A DNA stretch of 64,000 nucleotides from Lactobacillus amylolyticus DSM 11664 (GCF_000178475.1 NZ_ADNY01000029.1:1-64000); one strand, 5' to 3'; positions 7,714 through 16,421 are shown, counted from the stretch's first letter. Notes: generated by a model not told the origin, from the sequence alone. Translations and numbers: made by a program.

Positions 7714-8580
7714 TTAGTTGCCTATCTTAGTAACTTGATTGTTGCTATCTCTTTCTACCTTCATATCCTTAATACTTAAATAGCCGATCTTCGGAATTAA
7801 ATCCTCCTGTACTTTGCTTCCTAACATGTAATCAATAAAGTCTTGCGTTGCTTTGCTTGGCTTTAGCTTCGTGTACATATGCTCATAACTCCAAAGTTGC
7901 CATTTATTCGTTGTGATATTTTGATTGGTAGGTTGGATGTTATCAATACTCAATTTTTGAATATTTTGATCATTTGCATAAGGGAAAGAAATGTAGCTAA
8001 TTGTTCCCGGCGTTGAAGCAACAATCTTTTTTACTGTTCCATTAGAATCTTGTTCTTGCGCAGCAACCGGCTTTTTGCCTTTAAGGACGATATCTTCAAA
8101 AGTAGTCCGAGTCCCGCTGCCTTTGGAGCGATTAATAACAGTAATTGACTCATTTTTGCCGCCGACTTGTTTCCAATTAGTAATTTCACCAGTAAAAATC
8201 TTTTGCAGCTGCGTTAAAGATAAGTTTTTAACACCAACATCTTTATTGACTATTGGAACAATTCCAACGACAGCGATTAAATGATCCTTAAGCTTTTTTG
8301 CATTAATTCCACTTTGCGTTTCGGCAAAAACATCGGAAGTTCCAATTTGGACTGCACCGGCTTGAATTTGACTTAATCCAGTACCAGATCCTCCACCTTG
8401 AACTACAATATTGCTGCTTGGATGTGCAAGGCGATAATCATTGCCGGCCTGTTCAGCAAGCAATTGCATCGCACTTGAACCAACAACTGTAATTCGTGAA
8501 CTATTATTTTGGCATCCAGTTAAAAAAAACAGCAGTAATAAACAAACTGTAATTATTCCGCCAAAGTGATGTTTATGCAT
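7714..8580 (-). CDS. pstS: Phosphate-binding lipoprotein PstS
   Basis: A 288-residue extracytoplasmic solute-binding protein. The N-terminus has a lipoprotein signal peptide, FGGIITVCLLLLFFLTGC, with lipobox LTGC, so the mature protein is anchored through Cys23. Phosphate-contact segments GSSAMQLLAEQ, QGGGSGTGLSQIQAG and NRSKGSGTRTTFEDI match the PstS fold. It heads the pst operon. Only about 50 bp separate it from the rplA terminator, so the phosphate-regulated promoter must be there; no clear Pho box could be recognised. Confidence 0.96.
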   Translation of the reverse strand: MHKHHFGGIITVCLLLLFFLTGCQNNSSRITVVGSSAMQLLAEQAGNDYRLAHPSSNIVVQGGGSGTGLSQIQAGAVQIGTSDVFAETQSGINAKKLKDHLIAVVGIVPIVNKDVGVKNLSLTQLQKIFTGEITNWKQVGGKNESITVINRSKGSGTRTTFEDIVLKGKKPVAAQEQDSNGTVKKIVASTPGTISYISFPYANDQNIQKLSIDNIQPTNQNITTNKWQLWSYEHMYTKLKPSKATQDFIDYMLGSKVQEDLIPKIGYLSIKDMKVERDSNNQVTKIGN

Positions 8581-8628
8581 GAGTGGCTCCTTTTTACTTA
8601 CTTAAATTCAATTAATGATACCATAGAA

Positions 8629-8662
8629 AAAAAGCGCCTCGCAATACACGAGACGCTTTTAT
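8629..8662 (-). terminator. Intrinsic terminator of rplKA
   Basis: AAAAGCGTCTCG-TGTATTG-CGAGGCGCTTTTTTT on the minus strand, shortly after the rplA stop. Confidence 0.9.
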
Positions 8663-8679
8663 TGATTAATTTTATTAAA

Positions 8680-9372
8680 CTAGTTCAAGTTTAATGGATC
8701 AAGCTTGATCCCTGGACCAAAGGTTGCTGAAACAGCAACGCTCTTGATGTATTGACCCTTAGCGGATGCAGGACGAGCACGTAAGATTACGTCACGTAAA
8801 GCATCAAAGTTTTCTACTAATTGATCAACAGTAAATGAGACCTTACCAATAGCAACGTGAATAGCAGCTTGACGGTCTAGACGGTATTCTACTTGACCAG
8901 CCTTAACGTTCTTAACAGCCTTTTCTATGTCCATAGTTACAGTGCCAGTCTTAGGGTTTGGCATCAAGCCCTTAGGTCCAAGGATACGACCTAAACGACC
9001 AACCTTAGCCATCATCATAGGGGTTGCTACAACAACATCAAAGTCCAAGTAACCGTTTTGAATCTTTTCAACTAATTCATCAGAACCAACTTCGTCAGCA
9101 CCTGCGGCCTTAGCTTGTTCAGCTTGTGGACCTTCAGCGAATACGATAACCTTTTGGGTCTTACCAGTACCGTTAGGTAAAACAAGTGAACCACGAATTT
9201 GTTGGTCTGCTTGCTTAGGATCAACACTCAAATTGTAAGCAACATCAACTGAAGCGTCAAAGCTTGCATATGAGGTTTCCTTAACAAGTTCCATAGCTTC
9301 TTTTACTGAGTAAAGCTTGTTTGAATCTACTTTTTTAGCAGCTTCTAAATATTTCTTACCATGCTTTGGCAT
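8680..9372 (-). CDS. rplA: Ribosomal protein uL1
   Basis: A 230-residue L1, the mobile arm near the ribosomal E site and also a translational repressor of its own operon. Conserved blocks include the rRNA-binding [24 protein letters not shown] and [24 protein letters not shown]. The ATG follows an AAGGAGG site. The intergenic region with rplK (9373-9458) carries an L1-type target, so feedback is expected here. Confidence 0.98.
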   Translation of the reverse strand: MPKHGKKYLEAAKKVDSNKLYSVKEAMELVKETSYASFDASVDVAYNLSVDPKQADQQIRGSLVLPNGTGKTQKVIVFAEGPQAEQAKAAGADEVGSDELVEKIQNGYLDFDVVVATPMMMAKVGRLGRILGPKGLMPNPKTGTVTMDIEKAVKNVKAGQVEYRLDRQAAIHVAIGKVSFTVDQLVENFDALRDVILRARPASAKGQYIKSVAVSATFGPGIKLDPLNLN

Positions 9373-9389
9373 GTGATTTCCTCCTTGTA

Positions 9390-9427
9390 TATGTGGTCAA
9401 ACGAGTTTTCTCTGAACTCTCCCACCT
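9390..9427 (-). promoter_or_regulatory. Candidate L1-binding site between rplK and rplA
   Basis: The minus strand reads AGGTGGGAG followed by GAGTT-loop-AACTC and GACCAC, so GTGG/CCAC and GAGTT/AACTC form two short stems separated by an asymmetric internal loop. AGGTGGGAG is the sequence found in the L1-binding helix of 23S rRNA. It lies directly before the rplA ribosome-binding site, where bound L1 could block translation. Confidence 0.6.
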
Positions 9428-9458
9428 AATGTGTTACTTAAGCTCCTAAATAACCGGA

Positions 9459-9884
9459 TTAGTCTTCGACTTCGATACCCATACTTCTAGCGGTACCTTC
9501 AACCATACGCATAGCAGCTCCAATATCAGCAGCGTTAAGGTCTTTCATCTTAGTCTCGGCAATTTCCTTGACTTGGTCCTTAGTTACCTTACCAACTTTC
9601 TTGGTATTAGGTTCACCAGAAGCCTTCTTGATCTTAGCAGCTTGCTTAAGCAAAATAGCTGCTGGTGGAGTCTTAGTAATGAATTCGAATGAACGATCTT
9701 CATAAACTGTAATAACTACAGGGATAATCATGCCTTTTTGGTCAGCAGTTCTAGCATTGAAGTCCTTAGTGAAACCTACAATGTTAATACCAGCTTGACC
9801 CAAAGCAGGACCAACTGGAGGTGCAGGTGTTGCAGCACCAGCTGGGATTTGTAACTTAACTACGTTAATAACTTTCTTTGCCAC
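9459..9884 (-). CDS. rplK: Ribosomal protein uL11
   Basis: A 141-residue L11, which binds the GTPase-associated centre of 23S rRNA. The proline-rich [25 protein letters not shown] and [13 protein letters not shown] segments are diagnostic. GTG at 9884 is chosen as start: AAGGAGG lies 8 nt upstream and the length becomes the usual 141. The in-frame TTG two codons earlier would be only 2 nt from the ribosome-binding site. It is the first gene of rplKA. Confidence 0.97.
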   Translation of the reverse strand: MAKKVINVVKLQIPAGAATPAPPVGPALGQAGINIVGFTKDFNARTADQKGMIIPVVITVYEDRSFEFITKTPPAAILLKQAAKIKKASGEPNTKKVGKVTKDQVKEIAETKMKDLNAADIGAAMRMVEGTARSMGIEVED

Positions 9885-9915
9885 GGTCAAAACCTCCTTG
9901 ATTCCGTGATGCGGT

Positions 9916-9950
9916 TAAAATGGGGAATTTACCTATTTCTCCTCCCACAA
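9916..9950 (-). promoter_or_regulatory. Candidate L1-binding site in the rplKA leader
   Basis: GTGGGAGGAG, then an A-rich loop with AGGTAAA, then TTCCCC on the minus strand. GGGAG can pair with TTCCC. GTGGGAG is shared with the second site before rplA, consistent with L1 autoregulation of rplKA. Confidence 0.5.
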
Positions 9951-9968
9951 TAATAAACGTACTTTAGT

Positions 9969-9997
9969 ATCTTACCATGGTTTAACCGCAATTACAA
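9969..9997 (-). promoter_or_regulatory. Promoter of rplKA
   Basis: TTGTAA, 17 nt spacer, TAAGAT with a TGG extension upstream of the -10 on the minus strand, located just after the nusG stop region. Confidence 0.75.
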
Positions 9998-10013
9998 CAA
10001 CTAATTATCTAGT

Positions 10014-10570
10014 TTATTCTTCATCAAGCTTCTTTACTTGATCGTAATCTAATTCAGCTGTCGTTGCTCGACCAAACATGTCTACTGAAACATAAAGCTT
10101 GTATTATCTGGTTGAATATCGGTGATCTTACCAACTATGCCGTTAAAGGCACCTTCAGTAATCGTAACATGTTCACCCAATTCGAAGTTGACAGTTGGCT
10201 TCTTCTTTTCTGGTTGACCTTGTTGGTTAAGCAAACGTTCTACTTCTTCTGGAAGAAGTGGTGAAGGTTTGGAACCACCACCATGAGAACCAACGAATCC
10301 AGTAACGTTTGGGGTATTTCTAACGACGAACCAGCTTTCATCAGTCATTACCATTTCAACCAAAACGTAGCCTGGGAAAATCTTTTCTTCAACTTCTTGT
10401 TTTTTGCCACGAACAGTTTCAACCTTTTCTTTTTCTGGAACCATTACACGGAAAATGTAGTCTTGCATTCCCATGCTTTGTGCACGTGACAATAAGTCAG
10501 ACTTTACTTTGTCCTCATAGCCAGAATATGTGTGTAAAACATACCATTGTTTTTTTGCTGTTTCGACCAT
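10014..10570 (-). pseudogene. nusG: Transcription elongation/termination factor NusG, frameshifted near the C-terminus
   Basis: NusG binds the RNA polymerase clamp and modulates pausing. The N-terminal NGN domain (KKQWYVLHTYSGYEDKV, IFPGYVLVEM, VRNTPNVTGFVG) and the start of the KOW domain (LGEHVTITEGAFNGIVGKI) are normal. After DIQPDNTS the frame shifts: as read, it ends SFMFQ at 10082. Adding one T to the TTT at about 10094-10096 restores LYVSVDMFGRATTAELDYDQVKKLDEE to a stop at 10014, giving 185 residues. The product as written loses the last part of the KOW domain. It is either a genuine mutation or a base missed by sequencing; the intact remainder suggests a very recent event or an error. 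Confidence 0.85.
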
Positions 10571-10596
10571 TTAAATATTTCTCCTTAAATTATTGC

Positions 10597-10628
10597 AAAC
10601 AAAAAAAACCTCGCAAATGAGGTTTTCT
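10597..10628 (-). terminator. Terminator-like hairpin in the nusG leader
   Basis: AAAACCTCATTTGCGAGGTTTTTTTT on the minus strand. It follows a promoter-like element and precedes nusG, so it either ends rpmG-secE transcription or attenuates nusG. Confidence 0.75.
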
Positions 10629-10643
10629 TAATCAGTTAGCCAT

Positions 10644-10652
10644 ATTATACCA
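10644..10652 (-). promoter_or_regulatory. Extended -10 promoter upstream of nusG
   Basis: TGGTATAAT (extended -10) on the minus strand with no good -35, in the secE-nusG gap. The start point would fall about 20 nt before the terminator-like hairpin. Confidence 0.55.
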
Positions 10653-10684
10653 CGGTCTGATTTTGTTAGCTATTATTATCTTCT

Positions 10685-10855
10685 TTACATAACTGCTTGA
10701 GTCAATGCACTGAAAGCCCAGTCAAGTGCACCCAAATAAATGGCAAACAAAATTGAACTCACAATAACAATCATAGTATCGTGACGATTTTGTTTGTAAG
10801 TTGGCCATGTAACTAATTTCATTTCATGTCCAACACTCTTAAAGAACTTAAACAT
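10685..10855 (-). CDS. secE: Preprotein translocase subunit SecE
   Basis: A 56-residue protein translated directly from the sequence: MFKFFKSVGHEMKLVTWPTY followed by a single membrane helix (IVIVSSILFAIYLGALDWAF). The amphipathic helix with KLVTWPT is the SecE signature that clamps SecY in the SecYEG channel. Its ribosome-binding site GAGGTAAGAG overlaps the rpmG stop codon, so the two are coupled. nusG follows, as in nearly all Firmicutes. Confidence 0.95.
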   Translation of the reverse strand: MFKFFKSVGHEMKLVTWPTYKQNRHDTMIVIVSSILFAIYLGALDWAFSALTQAVM

Positions 10856-10859
10856 TCTC

Positions 10860-11009
10860 TTACCTCGTTTCTTTATGTAAAGTCATCTTGCCGCAATGTT
10901 TGCAAAACTTTTTCAATTCAAGTCGCTGAGTGCGATTTTTGCTTGCGGTGATTGAGTAATTGCGTGACCCACAGACGCTGCAGGCTAAGGCTGCTTTTCT
11001 AACTGCCAT
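10860..11009 (-). CDS. rpmG: Ribosomal protein bL33
   Basis: A 49-residue L33 translated directly: [20 protein letters not shown], then [19 protein letters not shown] and THHKETR-like end (TLHKETR). Two CxxC pairs (CSVC and CKHC) make it the zinc-binding form. It is the first gene of rpmG-secE, before nusG. Confidence 0.94.
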   Translation of the reverse strand: MAVRKAALACSVCGSRNYSITASKNRTQRLELKKFCKHCGKMTLHKETR

Positions 11010-11067
11010 AATCTCACTTCCAAACTTAAATTATTTTAACAGGATTAATTCAATAAAGCAATTAGTC

Positions 11068-12579
11068 TTAATTTGTAAACAAATCTGGATGCCGAGTTTG
11101 AAAGGCTGCGATTTTTTGATAACTATGACTAATTTCTTTTTCTACCTCATGATAGATAGGGATCAATTCTTGATAAATTTTTACATCTTTATCATTTGGA
11201 AAATAAACTTTATCTTCTTTAACAAAATTGCCAATTTCATTTAGCTCATGATTCATCCCTAGAGCAAGACGCGCTAAAAACATGGCCGCCAAAGTACCAC
11301 TTTGATTGTTTTTCAATGCGGTGACTGGCAGATTAAAGACGTTAGCCAGCATTTGTCTAACAAAATTGCTTTTTACAAAACCACCCGTAACTCTAATCGT
11401 TTGTGGCTTGCCAATATTTTCCGTGATAGCATGTGAGGCCCCTAACAGATTAAAAACAATCCCCTCGATAACGCTGCGTGCTATCTGCGGTTTAGTATGA
11501 TTACGCGTTAGTCCGACAAAAGAGCCTTTAGCATCAGCATTCCAAATGGGTGCCCTTTCTCCGCCTAAATATGGATGAAAAATCAGACCACCACTGCCAG
11601 CAGGAACAGTCTGAGCAATATTCAAGAAATCTTCGGCTGTTTCATCAGCATTAAAAATTGTTTTGCGTGCCCATTCAAAAATAATCCCGCCGTTATTTAC
11701 AGGTCCGCCAATTAAATATGAATTATTATTTGCCGGGTAGCAAAAAAATCTGGTCTTTTTATCAATCACTGGCTTATTTACTAGCGTTCTGACTGCTCCT
11801 GATGTGCCGACATTAAGGGCAAAATTATTTTTATTTAAAACAGCGACACCGATTGTAGACAAGTAGCCATCGCTCGCTCCTAGTACGATTACCGTGTTGG
11901 AATTTAAATTTAATTTTTGACGATATTCATCATTTATCCAAGAAATAATTTGGGTTGGGTTGGTTAATTTGGGTAATTGTTCTGTATCCAAATCTAACTG
12001 AGCTAGAATTTCTTTATCCCATGTTAAAGTTTTTAAATTAAGCATCCCGCTGCCGGCCGCCATAGGAATGTCTTCCCATATTTCACCAGTTAAGCGATAA
12101 ATTAAATAGTCTTTTATTCCTATCCAGTATTTTGCTTTTTTATAAAGCTGATGATTATTCTCCTTAAGCCACAACAATTTATAAACTGGTGCCATCGGAT
12201 GAATCGGTATGCCGGTGTGTAGATAAATTATTTGTGCAAGGCCAGTTGCTTTGGCCTTAGCAACTGTCTCTTCGGCACGATTATCCGCCCAAGTGATGCT
12301 GTTAGTTAATAATTTTTTATTTTCATCTAAACCAATCAAGGAATGCATCTGGCTTGACCAGGAAATTGCCAAAATTTTGCCATTCGCTTTTTGGGAAAGT
12401 TTATAAATAATTTGCTGAACAGCATCAAAAATCACTTCTGGATCTTCTTCAGCCTGACCAATTTCATCTTGAATCAAAGGATATGGAATGCACATTTCAA
12501 AAATTTGACTGCCATTTTCATCATAAAGCACGCCTTTGGTTGCGGTCGTGCCAACATCCATGCCAATTATGTAGTTCAT
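11068..12579 (-). CDS. gntK: Gluconate kinase, FGGY family
   Basis: A 503-residue sugar kinase of the FGGY family. The N-terminal phosphate loop MDVGTTATKGVLYD, the middle GASDGYLSTIGVAV and the C-terminal ADP-binding VTGGFVKSNFVRQMLANVF are present. The HTGIPIHPMAPVYKLLWLKEN block is characteristic of gluconokinases of lactic acid bacteria, which phosphorylate gluconate for the pentose phosphate/phosphoketolase route. No transporter or 6-phosphogluconate dehydrogenase gene is adjacent. It stands alone between rpmG and sigH genes that are normally neighbours, so it was probably inserted. No clear ribosome-binding site precedes the ATG. Confidence 0.85.
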   Translation of the reverse strand: MNYIIGMDVGTTATKGVLYDENGSQIFEMCIPYPLIQDEIGQAEEDPEVIFDAVQQIIYKLSQKANGKILAISWSSQMHSLIGLDENKKLLTNSITWADNRAEETVAKAKATGLAQIIYLHTGIPIHPMAPVYKLLWLKENNHQLYKKAKYWIGIKDYLIYRLTGEIWEDIPMAAGSGMLNLKTLTWDKEILAQLDLDTEQLPKLTNPTQIISWINDEYRQKLNLNSNTVIVLGASDGYLSTIGVAVLNKNNFALNVGTSGAVRTLVNKPVIDKKTRFFCYPANNNSYLIGGPVNNGGIIFEWARKTIFNADETAEDFLNIAQTVPAGSGGLIFHPYLGGERAPIWNADAKGSFVGLTRNHTKPQIARSVIEGIVFNLLGASHAITENIGKPQTIRVTGGFVKSNFVRQMLANVFNLPVTALKNNQSGTLAAMFLARLALGMNHELNEIGNFVKEDKVYFPNDKDVKIYQELIPIYHEVEKEISHSYQKIAAFQTRHPDLFTN

Positions 12580-12627
12580 ATTTTTTGAATAAAACTTCTT
12601 CCAATATTTAGATAATTAATTTTCAAA

Positions 12628-12636
12628 ATTATAGCA
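12628..12636 (-). promoter_or_regulatory. Extended -10 promoter of gntK
   Basis: TGCTATAAT on the minus strand, about 50 nt before the gntK start and just after the upstream terminator. No clear -35 or catabolite (cre) site was recognised. Confidence 0.5.
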
Positions 12637-12652
12637 GATTATAAAAAAGAGC

Positions 12653-12684
12653 ACAAAAAAACAGCTACTAATCAGTAGCTGTCA
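12653..12684 (-). terminator. Intrinsic terminator of the 12739-12957 gene
   Basis: ACAGCTACTGATTAGTAGCTGT followed by seven T on the minus strand. A further GTGGTCA/TGACCAC stem lies immediately upstream at about 12687-12708. Confidence 0.9.
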
Positions 12685-12738
12685 TGGTGGTCAAACAAAG
12701 CGTGACCACTGTGCGTAGAACATTGTTTTTAGTCGGAT

Positions 12739-12957
12739 TTACTTCTTAAGATTTTCGTTGACGAAGGCTTTAATTTTATCGTCAGAGTCTTTCAAAAATG
12801 GAAGCATATCTTCCTCCGTCTTCATGGTATCTCTACCATTCTTTTCCATGAAATAGTCCCAAAGGGCATCTCTAACTGGTAACTTTGAATCGCTCCAGTC
12901 AAAAACTTCGTTCATGTGACGGTCTAACAATGCAGTCTTAATAATTTCGTCTGTCAT
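12739..12957 (-). CDS. Small acidic protein, function unknown
   Basis: A 72-residue soluble protein, [19 protein letters not shown] to [10 protein letters not shown], rich in Asp, Glu and Lys, predicted mostly helical, with no cysteine and no membrane segment. I do not recognise the family. AGGAGGTAATT lies 5 nt before the ATG, an excellent ribosome-binding site, and a strong terminator follows, so it is a real and probably monocistronic gene. It sits between sigH and gntK. No function is proposed. Confidence 0.75.
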   Translation of the reverse strand: MTDEIIKTALLDRHMNEVFDWSDSKLPVRDALWDYFMEKNGRDTMKTEEDMLPFLKDSDDKIKAFVNENLKK

Positions 12958-13035
12958 CTTAAATTACCTCCTAAAATATTCTACGAGATATATTATACCA
13001 AAGATAGCAGTTATCAGCTAGCGATTACTGTCCAT

Positions 13036-13611
13036 TTACTTAACTTGATCAAAGACTGCTTTCAATAATTTTTGATAAGCACGTTGACCTGCGCGCTTGA
13101 TTTTCTCAATTGACATATTATATTTTTCTGCTGCTTCTTCAATTGTGTAATGACCTAAAAAGACCTTCATCGCAACCAATTCAGGATCAGACAAATTTCT
13201 GAAAAAATCAGCTAAGTTCTCCATATTCGCAACCGTAGCAATTGGCTGTTCAATCGGCTCAATTATTTTGTTGCTATCACATTCAATTAAAGCCTCAAGT
13301 GATAACATAATTTCATTTCCAATTCTGCGGCTGGTTGTACGGTAGCGCAATAAGTCAACTGCTCGATTATATAATCGCTTCTTATAAAAAGTTCCAAACT
13401 TGCCTCGATTTGGATTGTAGCTGTCAACTGCATCTAAGCAAACAATCAGTGCTTCTTGTTCCCAGTCGTCATCATCAAAGTCGCGGAAGTAGAATTTTCT
13501 TCTACTCTTTACAACTAACGGACGATATTTTTCAAATAATTGCAATAATGCTTTTTCATCGTCTTGACGTGCTGCACTGATTAATTTTGCTTCTTTCTTT
13601 GCATGGATCAT
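13036..13611 (-). CDS. sigH: Sigma-70 family sigma factor, SigH/ComX-like
   Basis: A 191-residue alternative sigma factor. Region 2 is seen as FEKYRPLVVKSRRKFYFRDFDDDDWEQEALIVCLDAVDSYNPNRG with the YKKRLYNRAVDLLRY segment after it, and region 4 is a helix-turn-helix (YTIEEAAEKYNMSIEKIKRAGQRAYQKLL). Position between rlmB and rpmG-secE-nusG matches sigH of Bacillus and its homologue in lactobacilli, where it activates late competence genes. A competence-type prepilin peptidase gene also lies in this window (49132). GTGAGGGTAAATAATT precedes the ATG. Confidence 0.85.
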   Translation of the reverse strand: MIHAKKEAKLISAARQDDEKALLQLFEKYRPLVVKSRRKFYFRDFDDDDWEQEALIVCLDAVDSYNPNRGKFGTFYKKRLYNRAVDLLRYRTTSRRIGNEIMLSLEALIECDSNKIIEPIEQPIATVANMENLADFFRNLSDPELVAMKVFLGHYTIEEAAEKYNMSIEKIKRAGQRAYQKLLKAVFDQVK

Positions 13612-13707
13612 AATTATTTACCCTCACTTTTTTATTTTTCTTAAAACCTCTGAGTATTAGAATACGGGATAAATAATGACAGAACTACACTTCGGCAATT
13701 GGAGGCA

Positions 13708-13752
13708 AACAAAAAACGATTTTTGTCTTCGCTGCCACTCACAAAAATCGTT
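13708..13752 (-). terminator. Intrinsic terminator of the cysS-mrnC-rlmB operon
   Basis: AACGATTTTTGT and its complement form a 12-bp stem with a 14 nt loop, followed by a T-rich stretch on the minus strand. Confidence 0.87.
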
Positions 13753-13772
13753 ACTTGTATCTGGTCAAATCC

Positions 13773-14528
13773 TTATTTTAATGGATTTCTGCTATTTAAC
13801 ATTTGATATAGCAGAATACCGGTTGCAACACTGGCATTTAAGGACTGCACATGCCCTACCATTGGCAAAGTCAGAGTTTGATCCATCTGCTTTTTTAAAA
13901 GTGGAGCAATCCCCTTGCCTTCATTGCCAATAACTAAAACTGTTTTGCCGTTAGCGTTCCACTGACGGTAGTCCGTTCCCTTCATGTCGGTGCCAAAAAT
14001 CCAATAACCGCGCTTTTTCAAATTTTTTGTTGTTTGTACCAAATTATTAACTCTAGCTACCGGTACATAATCTATTGCTCCGGTTGATGTTTTTGCAACT
14101 ACCGATGTCAAGCCAGAAGCATGGCGCTTAGGAATAATAATCGCATCTACTCCAGTTGCATCAGCTGAACGTAAAATTGAGCCAAGATTATGAGGGTCTT
14201 CAATTGAATCTAACATTAGCAAGAATGGTTCCTTACCTACTTGATCAAATTCATCCAGCAATTGATCAAGGTCAGCATATTCAAAACTAGAAACAGCCAA
14301 CACCAGGCCCTGATGGTTTCCGCCAGCTACCAGTCGATCCAATTTATTCTTAGGTGCTGTCTGAACAACTAATCTTTTTTTCTTAGCTAAAGCATAAACT
14401 TGATTGGCAAAATCTTCTTGAACCCCATGCTGCAAAAAGACTTTATTAATTCGATCTGCTGATTGTGTTTTTAAAAAGTCTAGTCCGGCATGACGGCCAA
14501 ACACGAAATCTTTATCATTCGAAGTCAT
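13773..14528 (-). CDS. rlmB: 23S rRNA (guanosine-2'-O-)-methyltransferase RlmB (TrmH family)
   Basis: A 251-residue SPOUT-class methyltransferase, expected to methylate G2251 in the P-loop of 23S rRNA. The N-terminal substrate-binding domain (DFVFGRHAGLDFLKT) and the knotted SAM domain motifs LDSIEDPHNLGSILRSADATG, VLVIGNEGKGIAP and SLNASVATGILLYQ are typical. Its start overlaps the end of mrnC by 14 nt. Operon cysS-mrnC-rlmB as in Bacillus. Confidence 0.92.
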   Translation of the reverse strand: MTSNDKDFVFGRHAGLDFLKTQSADRINKVFLQHGVQEDFANQVYALAKKKRLVVQTAPKNKLDRLVAGGNHQGLVLAVSSFEYADLDQLLDEFDQVGKEPFLLMLDSIEDPHNLGSILRSADATGVDAIIIPKRHASGLTSVVAKTSTGAIDYVPVARVNNLVQTTKNLKKRGYWIFGTDMKGTDYRQWNANGKTVLVIGNEGKGIAPLLKKQMDQTLTLPMVGHVQSLNASVATGILLYQMLNSRNPLK

Positions 14529-14958
14529 ATTTTTCTAAATCTCCATTTTCCACAGCATTAATGCACCAAAAGACCAATTGATTAACTCGCTCATATTCAC
14601 CAGCCAAGTCAAGATAGCCCAACATCGCTTCAAAGCCAGTCGATAATTGATAGGTTTTCAAACTAGTATGCTTAGCCTTAGTGTGAGTTTTGGCATTACG
14701 CCCACGACGGAAGGCTGTCAGCTCAATTTCTGACAGCATTTGCTCATCTCTCATCTTGGTGATCAAACCAGCCTGAGCTTTAGCGGAAACATAATGCGTA
14801 GCTTCTCGCTGCAAAACTTGTGGTCGCACAATTCCGCCTTTAACTAGGTGCCGCCGAATATAAACTTCATAAACGGCATCCCCCAAATAGGCCAAAGTCT
14901 GACCATTTAAAGTATCTGGATTGACATCTGTTTCAGTTAACTTCTTTACTTTAATCAC
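14515..14958 (-). CDS. mrnC: Mini-ribonuclease III
   Basis: A 147-residue RNase III-like protein without a double-stranded RNA-binding domain. The nuclease signature [22 protein letters not shown] contains the metal-binding Asp/Glu. MrnC matures the 3' and 5' ends of 23S rRNA in Bacillus. It overlaps both cysS (8 nt) and rlmB (14 nt). Confidence 0.92.
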   Translation of the reverse strand: MIKVKKLTETDVNPDTLNGQTLAYLGDAVYEVYIRRHLVKGGIVRPQVLQREATHYVSAKAQAGLITKMRDEQMLSEIELTAFRRGRNAKTHTKAKHTSLKTYQLSTGFEAMLGYLDLAGEYERVNQLVFWCINAVENGDLEKYDFE

Positions 14959-16375
14959 GAGTCCACCTTGTTCCTTGAGGAGTATCTTGAATCGTAATCC
15001 CCATTTTTTTTAATTGTTCTCGAATTTGATCACTTGTAGCCCAATCTTTATTTTTACGGGCTTCATCACGCTTTTTAACCAACGCATCAATTTGCTCATC
15101 TTCTGCACTAGCTTTAGTTGCAACCAGCTTATCACAATCGATGCCAAAAATATTCAGCCATTGGCAAAGCAGCTTCTTGAACTGCTTTAGTTCAGTTTTG
15201 TCTACATTAGCAAGATTAGTATTTGCGTTAACCACTGGCAATAATTCATAAATTGCTGTTAAAGCATTTTGAACATTAAAATCGTCATCCATTGCCTGTT
15301 CAAATTTAAGTTTGGTTTGAGCAACGGCCTGCTTCAAGGCAGCATCTTCTTGGCTAGCTGTGTCATCTTCCAAGCGATAATTAATGTTAGTCAGTGTATT
15401 CTTAAACCGCTCCAAAATAACCTGAGCTTGCTTTAAATTATCTTCTGAATAATTGATTTGTCGACGATATTGAACACTGGCCATAAAGAAACGCAGAACT
15501 TGTGGATCTACCTCTTTGATAATATCGTGCACAGTCACAAAATTATGCAAAGATTTTGACATCTTTTCTTGGTCTTTACCTACAGTGACAAAGCCATTAT
15601 GAAGCCAATAATTAACAAATTTCTTGCCGGTTTTGGCTTCACTCTGCGCAATTTCGTTTTCATGGTGTGGAAATTCCAAATCTTGTCCACCACCATGAAT
15701 ATCGATGGTGTCGCCTAAATATTTGGTTGACATAACTGAACATTCAATATGCCAGCCTGGACGGCCTTTACCCCATGGTGAGTCCCAAGCAATTTCATCA
15801 GGTTCCTTTTGTGCCTTCCAAAGAGCAAAATCGATCGGATCTTCCTTACGCTGCTGCTCAGTATCGTTAATATGCTCTGAAGCACCTTCTTCAAGTTGCG
15901 CAATATTTTGATCACTCAATTTGCCATAATCGGCAAACTTTTTAGCACGGTAATAAACATCGCCATCAACTTCATAAGCATAACCCTTAGCAATCAATTC
16001 TTTTACAAAGGCAATGATCTCTTTTATTTCATGAGTAGCACGAGGATGGAGCGTCGCTGGTTCAACGTTAAGTGCCTCTGTATCCTCTAAATAAGCATTA
16101 ATATATCTTTCAGCAAGCTTAGGAACAGTGGTATTTTCAGCTCTTGCTTCATTAATCATCTTGTCATCGACATCAGTAAAGTTAGAAACGTATTTAACTT
16201 TATAACCCCGATATTCAAAATAGCGACGAATCGTGTCAAACGCAATTACGCTTCTGGCATTGCCGATATGAATGTAGTTATAAACCGTTGGTCCACAAAC
16301 ATACATGCTAATTTGTCCGGGAACTAATGGTTTGAACTCCTCTTTTTTACGCGATAAGGTATTAAAAACTTTCAC
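14951..16375 (-). CDS. cysS: Cysteinyl-tRNA synthetase
   Basis: This class I enzyme charges tRNA-Cys. The zinc/ATP motif [16 protein letters not shown] (HIGH equivalent HIGN), zinc ligands in WHIECSVMS and HHENEIAQ, and KMSKSLHNF (KMSKS) are intact. I place the start at GTG 16375 because it gives [14 protein letters not shown], the usual N-terminus. The ATG at 16411 would add 12 unusual residues and has no ribosome-binding site. A purine-rich AAGGGAAAGAG precedes the GTG. It is first in cysS-mrnC-rlmB, behind the gltX terminator; no T-box is visible. Confidence 0.94.
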   Translation of the reverse strand: MKVFNTLSRKKEEFKPLVPGQISMYVCGPTVYNYIHIGNARSVIAFDTIRRYFEYRGYKVKYVSNFTDVDDKMINEARAENTTVPKLAERYINAYLEDTEALNVEPATLHPRATHEIKEIIAFVKELIAKGYAYEVDGDVYYRAKKFADYGKLSDQNIAQLEEGASEHINDTEQQRKEDPIDFALWKAQKEPDEIAWDSPWGKGRPGWHIECSVMSTKYLGDTIDIHGGGQDLEFPHHENEIAQSEAKTGKKFVNYWLHNGFVTVGKDQEKMSKSLHNFVTVHDIIKEVDPQVLRFFMASVQYRRQINYSEDNLKQAQVILERFKNTLTNINYRLEDDTASQEDAALKQAVAQTKLKFEQAMDDDFNVQNALTAIYELLPVVNANTNLANVDKTELKQFKKLLCQWLNIFGIDCDKLVATKASAEDEQIDALVKKRDEARKNKDWATSDQIREQLKKMGITIQDTPQGTRWTRD

Positions 16376-16421
16376 AGCTTGCTCTTTCCCTTCTTTGTAA
16401 TCATTACCCATATTTTACCAA

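Noticed and set aside
10082..10110. Programmed frameshift in nusG
   Set aside because: No slippery site or conserved precedent; a single missing T explains the change.
16373..16411. ATG start of cysS at 16411
   Set aside because: It lacks a ribosome-binding site and adds 12 residues not typical of CysS; GTG at 16375 gives the standard N-terminus.
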